Source: Streptomyces sp. BA2 (lineage in GTDB: Bacteria; Actinomycetota; Actinomycetes; Streptomycetales; Streptomycetaceae). From it: a stretch of DNA of 64,000 bases. The stretch spans positions 434,001-498,000 of the forward strand of contig NZ_WSRO01000002.1 in the NCBI RefSeq assembly GCF_009769735.1, read 5' to 3'. The position numbers and the translations under genes are program-made. This document shows, piece by piece, positions 17,410 through 26,399 of this stretch (its first letter is position 1; each line of letters begins with the position of its first letter). Below the pieces are notes generated by a model. The model had not been told where the DNA came from, did no database searches, and saw only the letters and a program-made list of their open reading frames with translations.

Positions 17410-18216
17410 ATGTGGCCCGATGGCCGCGGGGATGACACCGCGGGACTCAAGCACGCCATGCACGTCCTGGCGGCGGCCGCGCAAGGAATCGAACCGCAGC
17501 AGCTGCCCACGGTCCTGTGCGAGACAGCCGTGGAGTTGCTCCCCGTCGCCGGCGCCTCGGTGTCCCTCACGGACGGCGGCGCCGTGCGGGCCCTGTGGCA
17601 TGCCACCGACCCCACTGCTGCGCGCCTCGCCGAAGCCCAGTACACGCTCGGAGACGGACCGTGCCAGAAAGCGGTGGATCTGGTGGCACCAGTGCTGGCC
17701 TCCGACCTCACCCAGGGCCCCGAAGCCCGGCGGTGGCCCGTCTTCGCCCAGCAGGCCGTCGAACTGGGCGTCCGCTCGGTCTCCTCGTTCCCGCTGGGAA
17801 CCAACGGCCTGGTCATGGGCACTCTCGACTTGTATCGCGATGTGGTGGGCGCCCTCACCGGCAGAAACCTGCATGTCGCCCTGATGGCGCGCGACGCCCT
17901 CACCTTCGCTCTGCTCGGGCTGTCGTCCGGACGCCGGGGCAGCGACGCGGGATCCGACGTCGAAGTACGGTCATGGGTAGAGGCTGCGGAGGCCGATCAC
18001 GCCGAAGTCCATCAAGCCGTCGGCATGATCATGGTTCAGCTGGGGGTAGATCCACAGCAAGCCCTTGACCGGTTGCGGGCGCGGGCCTTCGTTCAGGGGT
18101 GCACGATCACGGCGATGGCGCGCGAGGTCCTCGCCCGCACCGTGCGCTTTCTTCCCGAGACCACAGAGGTGGAGCGAGCCGATTGGCAGCACGGAACTGA
18201 AGAAGAGGGACGGTGA
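17410..18216 (+). CDS. GAF-ANTAR domain antitermination-type regulator
   Basis: 268 residues from the ATG at 17410, chosen because GGAGG lies eight bases upstream and overlaps the alternative GTG at 17401. A GAF domain occupies about residues 15-165 (AQYTLGDGPCQKAVDLVAPVLASDL, RSVSSFPLGTNGLVMGTLDLYR). An ANTAR domain follows at about 185-245 (EADHAEVHQAVGMIMVQLGVDPQQALDRLRARAF). It is divergent from a sister GAF-ANTAR gene, and its stop overlaps the GTG of a third, broken relative, so the two downstream genes were once an operon. Confidence 0.88.
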   Translation: MWPDGRGDDTAGLKHAMHVLAAAAQGIEPQQLPTVLCETAVELLPVAGASVSLTDGGAVRALWHATDPTAARLAEAQYTLGDGPCQKAVDLVAPVLASDLTQGPEARRWPVFAQQAVELGVRSVSSFPLGTNGLVMGTLDLYRDVVGALTGRNLHVALMARDALTFALLGLSSGRRGSDAGSDVEVRSWVEAAEADHAEVHQAVGMIMVQLGVDPQQALDRLRARAFVQGCTITAMAREVLARTVRFLPETTEVERADWQHGTEEEGR

Positions 18217-18450
18217 ACGGTCGTGAACCGCGAACAGCTGCCCGCCAGGCATTCGTCGGGTTGACCGACACCCTCGCCGAGGATTTCGATCCGATCCTCT
18301 TCCCGCAGCCCTGCTCCAACTGTTCCAGCTCCGGACAGGCCACGGACCCTGCCTGGACTGCTACCGCACCCACCCCGCACTACAGACGGTGCACCAGCCG
18401 GGCCAACTCCGGACCAACGACGCTCCGTTCACGGGGACCGCACACTTCAG
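18213..18450 (+). pseudogene. Remnant of a third GAF(-ANTAR) gene
   Basis: Starts with a GTG overlapping the previous stop (GTGA). Its first residues, RQAFVGLTDTLAEDFDPILF, are the typical opening of actinobacterial GAF-ANTAR proteins. The frame then breaks: a different frame reads LLQLFQLRTGHGPCLDCYRT, the GAF motif that in intact proteins lies about 45 residues later. So there is an internal deletion plus a frame change, and no ANTAR domain follows. After about 18430 no similarity is recognisable. Confidence 0.75.
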
Positions 18451-18458
18451 TCTTCAGT

Positions 18459-18484
18459 GAGTGCCTCGCATCCGAGGGGCACTC
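18459..18484. terminator. Weak hairpin after the GAF remnant
   Basis: GAGTGCC and GGCACTC form a 7-bp stem around a 12-base loop, with part of the loop able to pair further. It may terminate the GAF-ANTAR operon, but no T-tract or long stem is present. Confidence 0.35.
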
Positions 18485-18656
18485 ATGCCCACGTCACGGT
18501 GACCAGTGCATCCCGGCGTGATCGACAGGCCGGGGCAGTTCCGTCGCTCCTCATCGGTATCCGTCACTTTTCATCAGTAGCCGCTGACTCTGCCGATTCA
18601 CCGGCTGCGGTCGGCGAGGTGCCTGGAGAGGGGCGGCGGGGAGTGGTCTGATCTTG

Positions 18657-20192
18657 ATGTCTGAGGATGGCTGGTCGGCGGAGGGGCCCGGGGCGGCCTC
18701 GGCGGAGAGGGGTGCGGGCGTGGCTGCACGGAGCGTGGATGTGTTGGTGGTGGGGTCGGGCGTGGTGGGCCGCTCGCTGGCGTTTGCGCTCACGGCAGCG
18801 GAGCCTTCGGTCCGGGTGGTGCTGGCCGGTGACACGGGCGGTGCGACGCCGGCGGCGTCGGCTGCGGCGGGGGCGATGCTCAGCGCGCTGGGCGAGGTCA
18901 CCGACCTCGGGGTACGGACCCGGCACGGCCGACTGCGTACGGAACTTGCGATCGAGGCAGCCGGGCGGTGGCCGTCCTGGCGGGAGCAGATCCGCGCCCA
19001 GGCGGCGGCCGCCGCGCCGCAGCACGATGGTTACGGCACCGGCACCTTCATGATCTTGAACGCGGTCTCCTCCGCTCTGGACGACGCCTCGTTCGCCGCC
19101 GTCGCCCGCACCGCCGACGCGTACGGTCTGCCCTGCCAGGAGACTGCCCCGGCGGATATCCCGGGCTACCGGCCGCTGGACAACGACCGTGCCCTGCGCG
19201 CCTGGTACCTGCCCGATGAGCGCTTTCTCGACGCCCGGGTCTGGCTCGCCACCCTGGACGCCGCCCTGGCCGCGCAGCCCAACATCACCCGAACACCTGC
19301 CGGGACCCTCACCGCAGGCCGAAACGGCGGCTATCTCCTGGACACCCCGGAGGGCGTCTTCACCGCTCCGCGCTCGGTAGTTGCGGCAGGCGCCTGGACC
19401 ACCCCGATCCTCGAAGCCCTCGACCCGGACCTGCCCGTCGTCCCGGTCCTGGCCGCAGCCGGCACCGCGCTGAGCGTGACCGGACCCGCGCCGCTGCCCG
19501 CGGTGATCCGCACACCCAACCGCGCCTACGCCTGCGGCCTGCACACCGTCCCCCAGGCCGACGGCGCCCTCTACCTCGGCGCCAGCGCCCACCCATGCCT
19601 CACCCCCACGGCCAGGCCCACCGCCGCGGCCCTGCGCTTCCTCCTCGACACCGCCCTCAGCCAGCTCGACCACACCCTGGCCGGGGCCGGCATCACACAC
19701 ACCCACCACGGAAACCGGCCTCTGACTCTGGACGGCCACCCTGTCATCGGCCCCACACTGCGCGAGGGCCTGTGGGTAGCTTCCGGCACCCACCGCGACG
19801 GTCTGCACGCCTCCCCCGTGATCGCCGCCACCCTCAGCGACGCACTCCTCGCCCCCACCACCACGACCGGCCCCTTGCCGGGCCCGCTGGCCGAGTTCGC
19901 ACCATGCCGTGAACTGATCGCCGACCTCACCATCAAAGAGGCGGCTGCCGAGGCCGCCGCGCACCACGCGGCTCTCGCCTCCGAGGCGCGCATGCGGCCC
20001 CCGCTGACCGGCGCATGGCCCCAGGCGCTGGCCGACGGCTACGCCGGCCAGCTGGACCGCGCCTACGCCAGCATGCCCGACGGCTACATTCCACCGCCGG
20101 ACCTCGCCCCCCTCGCCTACGAGAGCACCGGCCCGGCCCTCGCCGAACTGGCCGCATCCCACCTCGCCCGCCGCGACCGCGCCAGCACCTGA
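18657..20192 (+). CDS. FAD-dependent amino acid oxidase-like oxidoreductase (DAO family)
   Basis: About 511 residues. The N-terminal dinucleotide-binding motif VDVLVVGSGVVGRSLAFALTAA (about 28-50) and the C-terminal HGNRPLTLDGHPVIGPTLREGLWVASGTHRDGL segment are characteristic of the D-amino-acid/glycine oxidase (DAO, ThiO-like) fold. An extra ~100-residue helical tail follows, rich in Ala, with DGYAGQLDRAYASMPDGY. Likely oxidises a secondary or primary amine with O2; the substrate is unknown. The ATG at 18657 is preceded by GGGGAG; a TTG three bases earlier is also possible. It stands alone. Confidence 0.85.
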   Translation: MSEDGWSAEGPGAASAERGAGVAARSVDVLVVGSGVVGRSLAFALTAAEPSVRVVLAGDTGGATPAASAAAGAMLSALGEVTDLGVRTRHGRLRTELAIEAAGRWPSWREQIRAQAAAAAPQHDGYGTGTFMILNAVSSALDDASFAAVARTADAYGLPCQETAPADIPGYRPLDNDRALRAWYLPDERFLDARVWLATLDAALAAQPNITRTPAGTLTAGRNGGYLLDTPEGVFTAPRSVVAAGAWTTPILEALDPDLPVVPVLAAAGTALSVTGPAPLPAVIRTPNRAYACGLHTVPQADGALYLGASAHPCLTPTARPTAAALRFLLDTALSQLDHTLAGAGITHTHHGNRPLTLDGHPVIGPTLREGLWVASGTHRDGLHASPVIAATLSDALLAPTTTTGPLPGPLAEFAPCRELIADLTIKEAAAEAAAHHAALASEARMRPPLTGAWPQALADGYAGQLDRAYASMPDGYIPPPDLAPLAYESTGPALAELAASHLARRDRAST

Positions 20193-20452
20193 CGGAAAGT
20201 CTCTTTCCATACGTTGCAGCTAATGCAAGTCCGCTCGGATTCGGAGGAAGCGGACAGGGCGCCGCCAACGGCCGTGGTGACCGCCGAGCCCAACGGCCGG
20301 TCTGCGCGAGCTCTCCAGCCGCGAGCCGATGAGCGCCGAGTGGGAGGTGCTGTGACAACGGTCCGGGACACAGCGATGAATCTGGGCCGTCCGTCTGGTC
20401 CAACTGTGTAGCGGGTGCGTTCGCGCCGGCACGACGAGCGAAGGATCTCCAG

Positions 20453-21013
20453 ATGTTCGACATCGAACCGCAAAAGGCTGCCGGCAAGGTCATCTTGCAC
20501 TTCAGCACGTCGCTGGACGGTTTCGTGGCGGGTCCGAACCACGCGATGGACTGGCTGACCGGGGTCACTGGCCGCGAGGGCGTGGAGGAGGAGTACATCG
20601 AGACCACCGGCGCGGTACTGGGCGGGCGGAACGGCTGGGACCGGGACCCAAGCGCCCGACCCTACAGCGACGACTGGAACGGCCCGATCTTCGTCCTCAC
20701 CCACCACCCCGAAGACGCGACGCCCGCCGACGGCGTCACCTTCCTGAACTGCGACGTGGCCGAGGCAGTGCGCATCGGCCTGGAGGCCGCCGACGGCAAG
20801 AACCTCGAAGTCCTCTCCCCGACGATCGGCCGCCAACTGCTCGAACGCGGCCTGATCGACGAAATCAACTTGCACATCGCACCCATCCTGCTCGGCGACG
20901 GCATCCGGCTGTTCGACAACCCCGGCGGACAGCCGATCCGACTGCGCCACTCCCAAGGCTCACAACCCTTTGCCGAGATCGATGTGCGATACCACCCCGT
21001 TACGGAAGCGTAG
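20453..21013 (+). CDS. Dihydrofolate reductase-like (RibD C-terminal domain) protein
   Basis: 186 residues of the DHFR/RibD_C fold: VILHFSTSLDGFVAGPNHAMDWL at the start, GAVLGGRNGWD, FVLTHHPEDATPADGVTFLN, then VLSPTIGRQLLERGLIDEINLHIAPILLGDGIRLFDN. These small NADPH-binding reductases are common in actinobacteria and are often not true folate enzymes. AAGGA precedes the ATG. No neighbour suggests a pathway. Confidence 0.88.
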   Translation: MFDIEPQKAAGKVILHFSTSLDGFVAGPNHAMDWLTGVTGREGVEEEYIETTGAVLGGRNGWDRDPSARPYSDDWNGPIFVLTHHPEDATPADGVTFLNCDVAEAVRIGLEAADGKNLEVLSPTIGRQLLERGLIDEINLHIAPILLGDGIRLFDNPGGQPIRLRHSQGSQPFAEIDVRYHPVTEA

Positions 21014-21165
21014 TTACGAGGGCGGCCCACCACCTGGCCGAGGCAGCTGAACCAGTTGAGCCGTCGCGGCAAATCAATCCCGTTGCGCCATTCCCGCATC
21101 GACCCGACTGTGTCTCTACGGCTGCAGCCACAGCCTGACGGTCGTCGACCTGTCGAAAGGACCTC

Positions 21166-22206
21166 ATGTCAGCCGTAGTTGTTGTCGGTGCGGGAATCGT
21201 CGGCTCCTCAGTGGCCTACCACCTGGCACGTCGAAGCATCCCGGTCACCCTGCTCGAGCAAGGGCCTGCGCCGGCCACCGGAGTCACCGGAGACTCCTTT
21301 GCCTGGATCCGCGGCTCGGGAGGTCATTGGCCCGGTGGTGCAAAGGACCTTCGCGAGTACGCCTTGGCGGACTACCGACGCCTGGAGCAGGAACTGCCCC
21401 AGGTCGCCGTCCGCCGGACCGGCTCTCTGTCCTGGGCCGGCACGCCAGCTGAGGACTCACGGCCGGGGCCAGGCCAGTTCCGTATTGGGCGAAGTGACAT
21501 CGCAGCGCTGGAGCCCAACCTCCGGCACCCACCCGACCAGGCCATCCACACCCCGAGCGACGCGGGCGTCGACCCGACGGCATTGGCCCACGCACTCGTG
21601 ACAGCCGCCGGCGCTCACGGAGCAACTGTGCTCCACGAAACCGCCGTTACCTCCTTGCAGGTGACCAACGGACGCGTAGAGGGAGTGCTGACGTCGACCG
21701 GTCTCCACGCCGCCGCTACCGTCGTGCTCACGGCGGGAACCAACATCCCCAAGCTCTGCAAACCGCTTCCGGCCGACTTGGCTATCGCTGCCTCCCCGGC
21801 CACCCTCGCGCGGGTCACCGCACCGCCTGGCCTGGTCAAGACCATCGTGGCCAGACCTGATTTCGAGGTCCGAGAAGTTCGGGATGGCAACCTCTTACTG
21901 GTCGTGCCACACGTCGAAGGCGGAGCTGCAACGTGTGAGCAGGCTGCGCAAGACACTCTCCAGCGCCTTAAGGCGGCCTTCCAGGGGAGCGACCAGTGCC
22001 GCCTGCTGGGCTACCGCACGGGTAGACGCCCAATGCCTGCTCACGGGCCCGTCATTGGATACGCGACGAACGATCAATCCGTCTACGTCGCAGTCATGCA
22101 CTCCGCCATCACCCTGGCGCCCACCGCCGGACGGCTCATCGCAGACGAACTCGTGACCGGCAGGCCCGCACCCGAGCTACGACGTTGTCGCCCGCGCGCC
22201 CACTGA
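21166..22206 (+). CDS. FAD-dependent oxidoreductase (DAO family), contains a TTA codon
   Basis: 346 residues with an N-terminal FAD motif VVVVGAGIVGSSVAYHLARRSIPVTLLEQG and the family end motif GYRTGRRPMPAHGPVIGYA. Likely an amine or amino acid oxidase/dehydrogenase of the glycine oxidase/sarcosine oxidase type; the substrate cannot be told. GAAAGGA precedes the ATG at good spacing. A TTA leucine codon occurs at 21895-21897. In Streptomyces TTA codons need the bldA tRNA, so production may be limited to late growth. Confidence 0.85.
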   Translation: MSAVVVVGAGIVGSSVAYHLARRSIPVTLLEQGPAPATGVTGDSFAWIRGSGGHWPGGAKDLREYALADYRRLEQELPQVAVRRTGSLSWAGTPAEDSRPGPGQFRIGRSDIAALEPNLRHPPDQAIHTPSDAGVDPTALAHALVTAAGAHGATVLHETAVTSLQVTNGRVEGVLTSTGLHAAATVVLTAGTNIPKLCKPLPADLAIAASPATLARVTAPPGLVKTIVARPDFEVREVRDGNLLLVVPHVEGGAATCEQAAQDTLQRLKAAFQGSDQCRLLGYRTGRRPMPAHGPVIGYATNDQSVYVAVMHSAITLAPTAGRLIADELVTGRPAPELRRCRPRAH

Positions 22207-22396
22207 CATCACTTCCCGATGACACTGACCCAGCCAACCGACGCTAGCCCGACAGCTCATACCTCCACCCCTCTTACCTCCACCCCTTAGTCGCCCGCAA
22301 CACCGCTGTCGACGACCCCTGCACGCCCACAGTGCCAGCGTGGTCCAGCGAGAGGAATGACCCCATCGCCCCACAAGGCTCGCCCGGCCTCATCGG

Positions 22397-22591
22397 TCAG
22401 GCGGGATTCACGGCGGACAGGCTGTGCCACCAGTGACCGCATCCGTCGGAGCAGTAGCGCACGCGGCGCCGTTCATCAACGATCGCCAACACCGCGATCA
22501 GCAGCCGAATCGCCTTGCGGCGCTCGTCGAGCGGGGCGAGGCCGGCGATCTTCCCCAGTTGCTGGTCGATGCGGCCGCGGGTGATGAGCAC
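22397..22591 (-). CDS. Possible small Cys-rich protein
   Basis: 64 residues from a GTG: helix-like RIDQQLGKIAGLAPLDERRKAIRLLIAVLAIVDERRR followed by YCSDGCGHWWHSL. The Cys/His pattern and clean helical spacing look like a real small actinobacterial protein. The reading frame continues open upstream of the GTG for about 25 codons (RAELRSTHTPAVL) without a start, and no ribosome site is visible, so it may be a truncated remnant. Function unknown. Confidence 0.4.
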   Translation of the reverse strand: MLITRGRIDQQLGKIAGLAPLDERRKAIRLLIAVLAIVDERRRVRYCSDGCGHWWHSLSAVNPA

Positions 22592-23014
22592 CGCGGGCGT
22601 ATGTGTCGAGCGCAGTTCGGCACGGCGGATCCTCCTCTCCGGTCCGTCCTCGATGACGTCGCGTCAGGTCATGAGTGCCTCCTGTTGGACAAGCGGCGCG
22701 CCGCGCTGAGGGCTTCGCTGGACGGGGTGCTCTGACGGCGGCCCAGCTGGAGCCGAAGTCCTCAGGTCAGCCGTTGCGGGTTCCGGCGCCGTCAGTCGAC
22801 CGTTGTCCCCGCCGGGCAGCCAACGGCAACGGCCCGTGACAGCTCCCCGCCAGACAACTCCCCACCAACCGGGCCCCCTTTCGGAAATCTCAACTGGCCG
22901 CGAACAGTGCTGGCCGAAGTAAGCAGCCCAGAGCGCCTCAACCAGGTCGAGCAGCGGTTCGACCCGCTGTAGCGTCTGACAGACCAATGTCGGCGGTGGA
23001 GAGCGGAGCGGCCC
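22592..23014. other. Intergenic region without supported gene
   Basis: No open frame here has a ribosome site or recognisable sequence. It contains a short open extension of the small minus-strand frame (to about 22665) and, near its right end, the promoter region of the DUF574-type methyltransferase. Confidence 0.55.
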
Positions 23015-23815
23015 ATGCACAGCGCAGACGATCGGATTGACACCACGACCGCACATTCGGCGCGGGTGTACGACTACATCCTTGGAGGCAAGGACCACTA
23101 CCTCGTCGACGCAGAGGCAGGCGACGTCATGTGCCAGCACTGGCCGGCGCTGCCTGTGCACATGGTGGAGAACCGGCGCTTCATGCACCGTGCCGGGCAC
23201 TTCCTCGCCCGGGAGCAAGGTGTCCGGCAGTTCCTCGACATCGGCACAGGCCTGCCCACAGCCCCTAACCTGCACGAGGTGGTGCAGGAAGTGGCACCGG
23301 AGTCCCGCGTCGTCTACGTGGACAACGACCCCATCGTCCTGGCTCACGCCCGCGCCCTCCTGCAGAGCTCGTCCGAGGGGGCGACCGCCTACGTCGACGC
23401 TGACATGCACGACCCGGACGCCATCCTGAACAGTCCCGAATTCCGTGCGCTGATCGACGTGAACGAGCCGGTCGGCCTGATGATCATTGGCATCCTGCAC
23501 TTCATCTTGCCGCCGGACGACCGGCGTTTGGTGCAGCGACTGCTCGAACCGCTGCCGTCGGGCAGCTTCCTGGCGATGACCATCGGCACCGCCGACTTCG
23601 CGCCCGAGGAGGTCGGCCGAGTGGCCGAGGAGTACGCCCGGCAGGGCATGCCCATGGCACTGCGCGACTTGCCGACCGCCACCTCCCTCTTCGACGGGAT
23701 GGACCTGATCGACCCCGGAATCACCCAGGTTCACAAGTGGCGGCCGGGCCCCGAGCAGGACGGCATCGACGACCGGGCCATCGCCATGTACGGGGCGGTG
23801 GCACGCAAGCACTGA
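23015..23815 (+). CDS. DUF574-type S-adenosylmethionine methyltransferase (Methyltransf_19)
   Basis: 266 residues. HSARVYDYILGGKDHYLVDAEAG at the N-terminus and FLDIGTGLPTAPNLHEVVQ (SAM-binding strand 1 loop) are hallmarks of the large actinobacterial DUF574/Methyltransf_19 family. VYVDNDPIVLAHARALL and IIGILHFILPPDD complete the Rossmann fold. These genes usually sit beside HTH/DUF397 regulators of the WhiJ type; none is found here. The methyl acceptor is unknown. GGAG lies upstream of the ATG. Confidence 0.9.
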   Translation: MHSADDRIDTTTAHSARVYDYILGGKDHYLVDAEAGDVMCQHWPALPVHMVENRRFMHRAGHFLAREQGVRQFLDIGTGLPTAPNLHEVVQEVAPESRVVYVDNDPIVLAHARALLQSSSEGATAYVDADMHDPDAILNSPEFRALIDVNEPVGLMIIGILHFILPPDDRRLVQRLLEPLPSGSFLAMTIGTADFAPEEVGRVAEEYARQGMPMALRDLPTATSLFDGMDLIDPGITQVHKWRPGPEQDGIDDRAIAMYGAVARKH

Positions 23816-23947
23816 CGAGTTGCGCACCCCGGGCGGAGTCTCGCCCGCGGGCTCCCCGACTCAAACTCGACCGTAGAGCTGCCTCTTGATCTTCTTGATG
23901 TGGTTCACGGGGCCCCTGGGCCGTCCGTTGGTGGCACTATCTGTGGG

Positions 23948-24751
23948 ATGCCCCCTTCCCTTCAGATCGGCCCGTACACCGTCATCGCGCTCGCCGACGG
24001 GGAGGGCCCCTTCTTCTCCCCCAGGTCGGAGGCGTTCCCCAGTGCCACCACCGAGCAGTGGGCGGCGGCCGACCAGCTCGATCCCGGCGCGCTCGACGCC
24101 GACGGGCGCTGGCGGCTCCAGTTCCGCGCGTTCGCGGTCCGCAGCGACCAGGGCGTGACGCTGGTCGACGCGGGGATCGGCCCGGCCGACAGCCCGGCGG
24201 CCTCATGGGCGCCCGTGCCCGGGGCGCTCCCGGCTTCGCTGGCCGCCGCGGCTATCGATCCATCCGAAGTCGACACCGTCGTACTCACGCACCTCCACAC
24301 CGACCACGTGGGCTGGGCTGTCGTCGGCGGCGAGCAGACTCGGCCGTTCTTCCCGAACGCCGAGTACCTGTTGCAGCAGGCCGAACTCGACGCGATCGAG
24401 GAGGTCAACCCGCAGCTGCGGTCCACCATGATCGATCCACTCCGCAAGTCCGAGCAGCTACGGCTGCTCAACGGCGACACCCCACTGCGCAGCGGCGAGC
24501 GCGTGTTCGCCACGCCCGGTCACACTCCTGGGCACCAGAGCGTACTCGTCACCTCCGGGCGCGAACTGGTCGCCGTCACCGGCGACTTGCTCGTGCACGC
24601 GATCCAGCTGCTCCACCCCGAACTCGCCTACGCCCACGAAATGGACCCTGAGCAGGCAAGGTCCTCAAGGGAACAGGTGCTCCGCAGCCGGGCCGACAGC
24701 ACCCTCTACCTCGCCACCCCGCACCTGACCGAGCCGTTCATCGCCCGTTGA
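23948..24751 (+). CDS. Metallo-beta-lactamase-fold hydrolase
   Basis: About 267 residues. The zinc motif THLHTDHVGW (HxHxDH), LLQQAE, TPGHTPGHQSV and TGDLLVHAIQLLHPE give the full set of metal ligands of an MBL-fold hydrolase, in an arrangement seen in N-acyl homoserine lactonase-like and related enzymes. The substrate is unknown. The ATG at 23948 has no strong Shine-Dalgarno sequence; an in-frame codon 48 bases upstream is less likely because it runs through the promoter-like AT-rich stretch. It is followed, convergently, by the ridA-like gene. Confidence 0.87.
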   Translation: MPPSLQIGPYTVIALADGEGPFFSPRSEAFPSATTEQWAAADQLDPGALDADGRWRLQFRAFAVRSDQGVTLVDAGIGPADSPAASWAPVPGALPASLAAAAIDPSEVDTVVLTHLHTDHVGWAVVGGEQTRPFFPNAEYLLQQAELDAIEEVNPQLRSTMIDPLRKSEQLRLLNGDTPLRSGERVFATPGHTPGHQSVLVTSGRELVAVTGDLLVHAIQLLHPELAYAHEMDPEQARSSREQVLRSRADSTLYLATPHLTEPFIAR

Positions 24752-24811
24752 CCTGCCCGGCGGTGTCGGTCATTCCGCAGTTGCTGCGGATGATCCACCC
24801 CTCGGCGCGCG

Positions 24812-25213
24812 TCACGCGACGGCGGTCCCCTCGAGCTCGATCATCTGGCCGGGGATCGCCAGTCGCGTGACCCCGAGCATCGTGGTGGTCGGGGCCACCC
24901 CCGCGGCGCCCAACCGCGCCGCAAGCACGCCGTAGTGCTGGAAGAGCAGATCGACGTCGGTCGTGTAGACGTTGAGCCGGACGAGGTTCGCGGGAGACAT
25001 GCCGGCCTCGCCGAGAACGGCCTCCAGGTTGTCGATGCTCAGCGCCATCTGCGCCGCCATGTCACCGTCATGCTGGGGCTTGCCGTCGCCGTCCATCGCG
25101 GTCTGCCCCGAGATGTACAGGGTCCGGGTGTGCCCGGAGACGACCTCACCCTGGTTGAACCCCATATCCACCGACCACGTCACCGGGTTGACCGCCGTTC
25201 GTTCCATTGTCAC
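24812..25213 (-). CDS. RidA (YjgF/YER057c/UK114) family protein
   Basis: About 133 residues; RidA proteins hydrolyse reactive enamine/imine intermediates from amino acid metabolism or act as specialised deaminases. Visible features: TLYISGQTAMDGDGKPQHDGDMAAQMALSIDNLEAVL, then LVRLNVYTTDVDLLFQHYGVL and MLGVTRLAIPGQMIELEGTAV, where the conserved Arg and terminal Glu of the active site fall. The GTG at 25213 follows GGAG by five bases and is preferred over the ATG two codons later. It diverges from a WYL-type regulator that probably controls it. Confidence 0.88.
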   Translation of the reverse strand: MTMERTAVNPVTWSVDMGFNQGEVVSGHTRTLYISGQTAMDGDGKPQHDGDMAAQMALSIDNLEAVLGEAGMSPANLVRLNVYTTDVDLLFQHYGVLAARLGAAGVAPTTTMLGVTRLAIPGQMIELEGTAVA

Positions 25214-25343
25214 GTCAGCTCCATTCGATTCATGGGGAGTACGTACGGCCATCGGCTCGGGAGCCGCCGGCTTCGACGTCGTGCAACCGAGCCTCGCAGC
25301 AAATCACGACACCCTTGGTCATGTATTTCGATAGCGTTCTCGT

Positions 25344-26309
25344 ATGCGCGCCGACCGCTTGGTTTCGCTGGTACTGCTGCTGCGTCAGCGCGGTCAGCTG
25401 ACCGCGGACACACTCGCCCGCGAGCTGGAGGTATCCACCCGCACCGTGCTGCGCGACATCGAGGCGCTGTCCGCCGCCGGTGTCCCGGTCTACGCCGAAC
25501 GCGGCCGGCACGGCGGTTTCGCGTTGTCGCCCGGTTTCCGCACCGAGCTCACCGGACTGAACCACGACGAGGCCCTTGCCTTGCTGACCGCCGGATCGGT
25601 CCGCGGCGAGCAGACATTCGGCCTCGGGCCGGCGCTCGTTTCGGCCATGCGGAAGGTGGTCGACGCGCTGCCCGAAAGCCACCGGGCCACCGCGAGCGAC
25701 GCGGCCCAGCGATTTCTCGTCGACCCGGAGACCGACCTGCTCTCACGCCGACTGGTCACCGAGGAGGTGCCCGACACCACCATGCTCGTGGTCCGGCGCG
25801 CGGTGCTCAGCGGACACAAGCTGCGCATCCACTACGCGGCCACCGGCCAGCCACCGCAGTGGCGCACGGTCGACCCGATCGGACTGGTCACCGCACGCGA
25901 CCGGAGCTACTTGCTGGCCACGAGATCCGGCGCGGACCGCACCTACCGGCTGTCGCGGGTGTCGGCCGCCGAGGAACTCCCCGAAGCGGCACAGCGACCC
26001 AACCGGGTCGATCTGGACCGGATCTGGCGGGAACGCTCCGCACAGTTCCTCTCCGGCAGCGACCACATCACCGTGCTGGTACGGGTGAACCCGGCGCGGC
26101 GGGAGGAGTTGCTGGGCACCGCGCTGGCCGTCCGCGCGGAAGAACCCGACGCAGACGGCTGGTTGCGACTGGAGGCGACCTTCCAAGATCTACGACATGC
26201 CGAATGGGCTCTGTGGCAACTCAGCACGGACGCGGAAGCCCTGGCCCCGCAGTCGTTGCGCACCTCCCTACGCAACCGCGCCACCACGCTTGCCACCCGC
26301 TACGGATAG
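25344..26309 (+). CDS. HTH-WYL (YafY-type) transcriptional regulator
   Basis: 321 residues. The N-terminal DeoR-like winged helix (RLVSLVLLLRQRGQLTADTLARELEVSTRTVLRDIEAL) is followed by a WYL sensor domain (about 140-225, RIHYAATGQPPQWRTVDPIGLVTARDRSYLLA) and a C-terminal WCX-type domain. WYL proteins bind ligands or nucleic acid and act as activators or repressors. It is divergent from the ridA-like gene with a 130-base gap between the starts, implying local control. No TTA codon or truncation. Confidence 0.9.
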   Translation: MRADRLVSLVLLLRQRGQLTADTLARELEVSTRTVLRDIEALSAAGVPVYAERGRHGGFALSPGFRTELTGLNHDEALALLTAGSVRGEQTFGLGPALVSAMRKVVDALPESHRATASDAAQRFLVDPETDLLSRRLVTEEVPDTTMLVVRRAVLSGHKLRIHYAATGQPPQWRTVDPIGLVTARDRSYLLATRSGADRTYRLSRVSAAEELPEAAQRPNRVDLDRIWRERSAQFLSGSDHITVLVRVNPARREELLGTALAVRAEEPDADGWLRLEATFQDLRHAEWALWQLSTDAEALAPQSLRTSLRNRATTLATRYG

Positions 26310-26399
26310 TGGCAACGAAGCTCACGGAGTGCGCGCTCGTCGACGGCCCTGACGTCCCACAACGAGCTGTCTCGAATGTCGGCGGCTGGCCGGGCCCGG

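Noticed and set aside
18564..20210. 548-codon minus-strand open frame
   Set aside because: Antisense of the FAD oxidoreductase gene; Gly/Arg-rich translation is typical of shadow frames in high-GC DNA.
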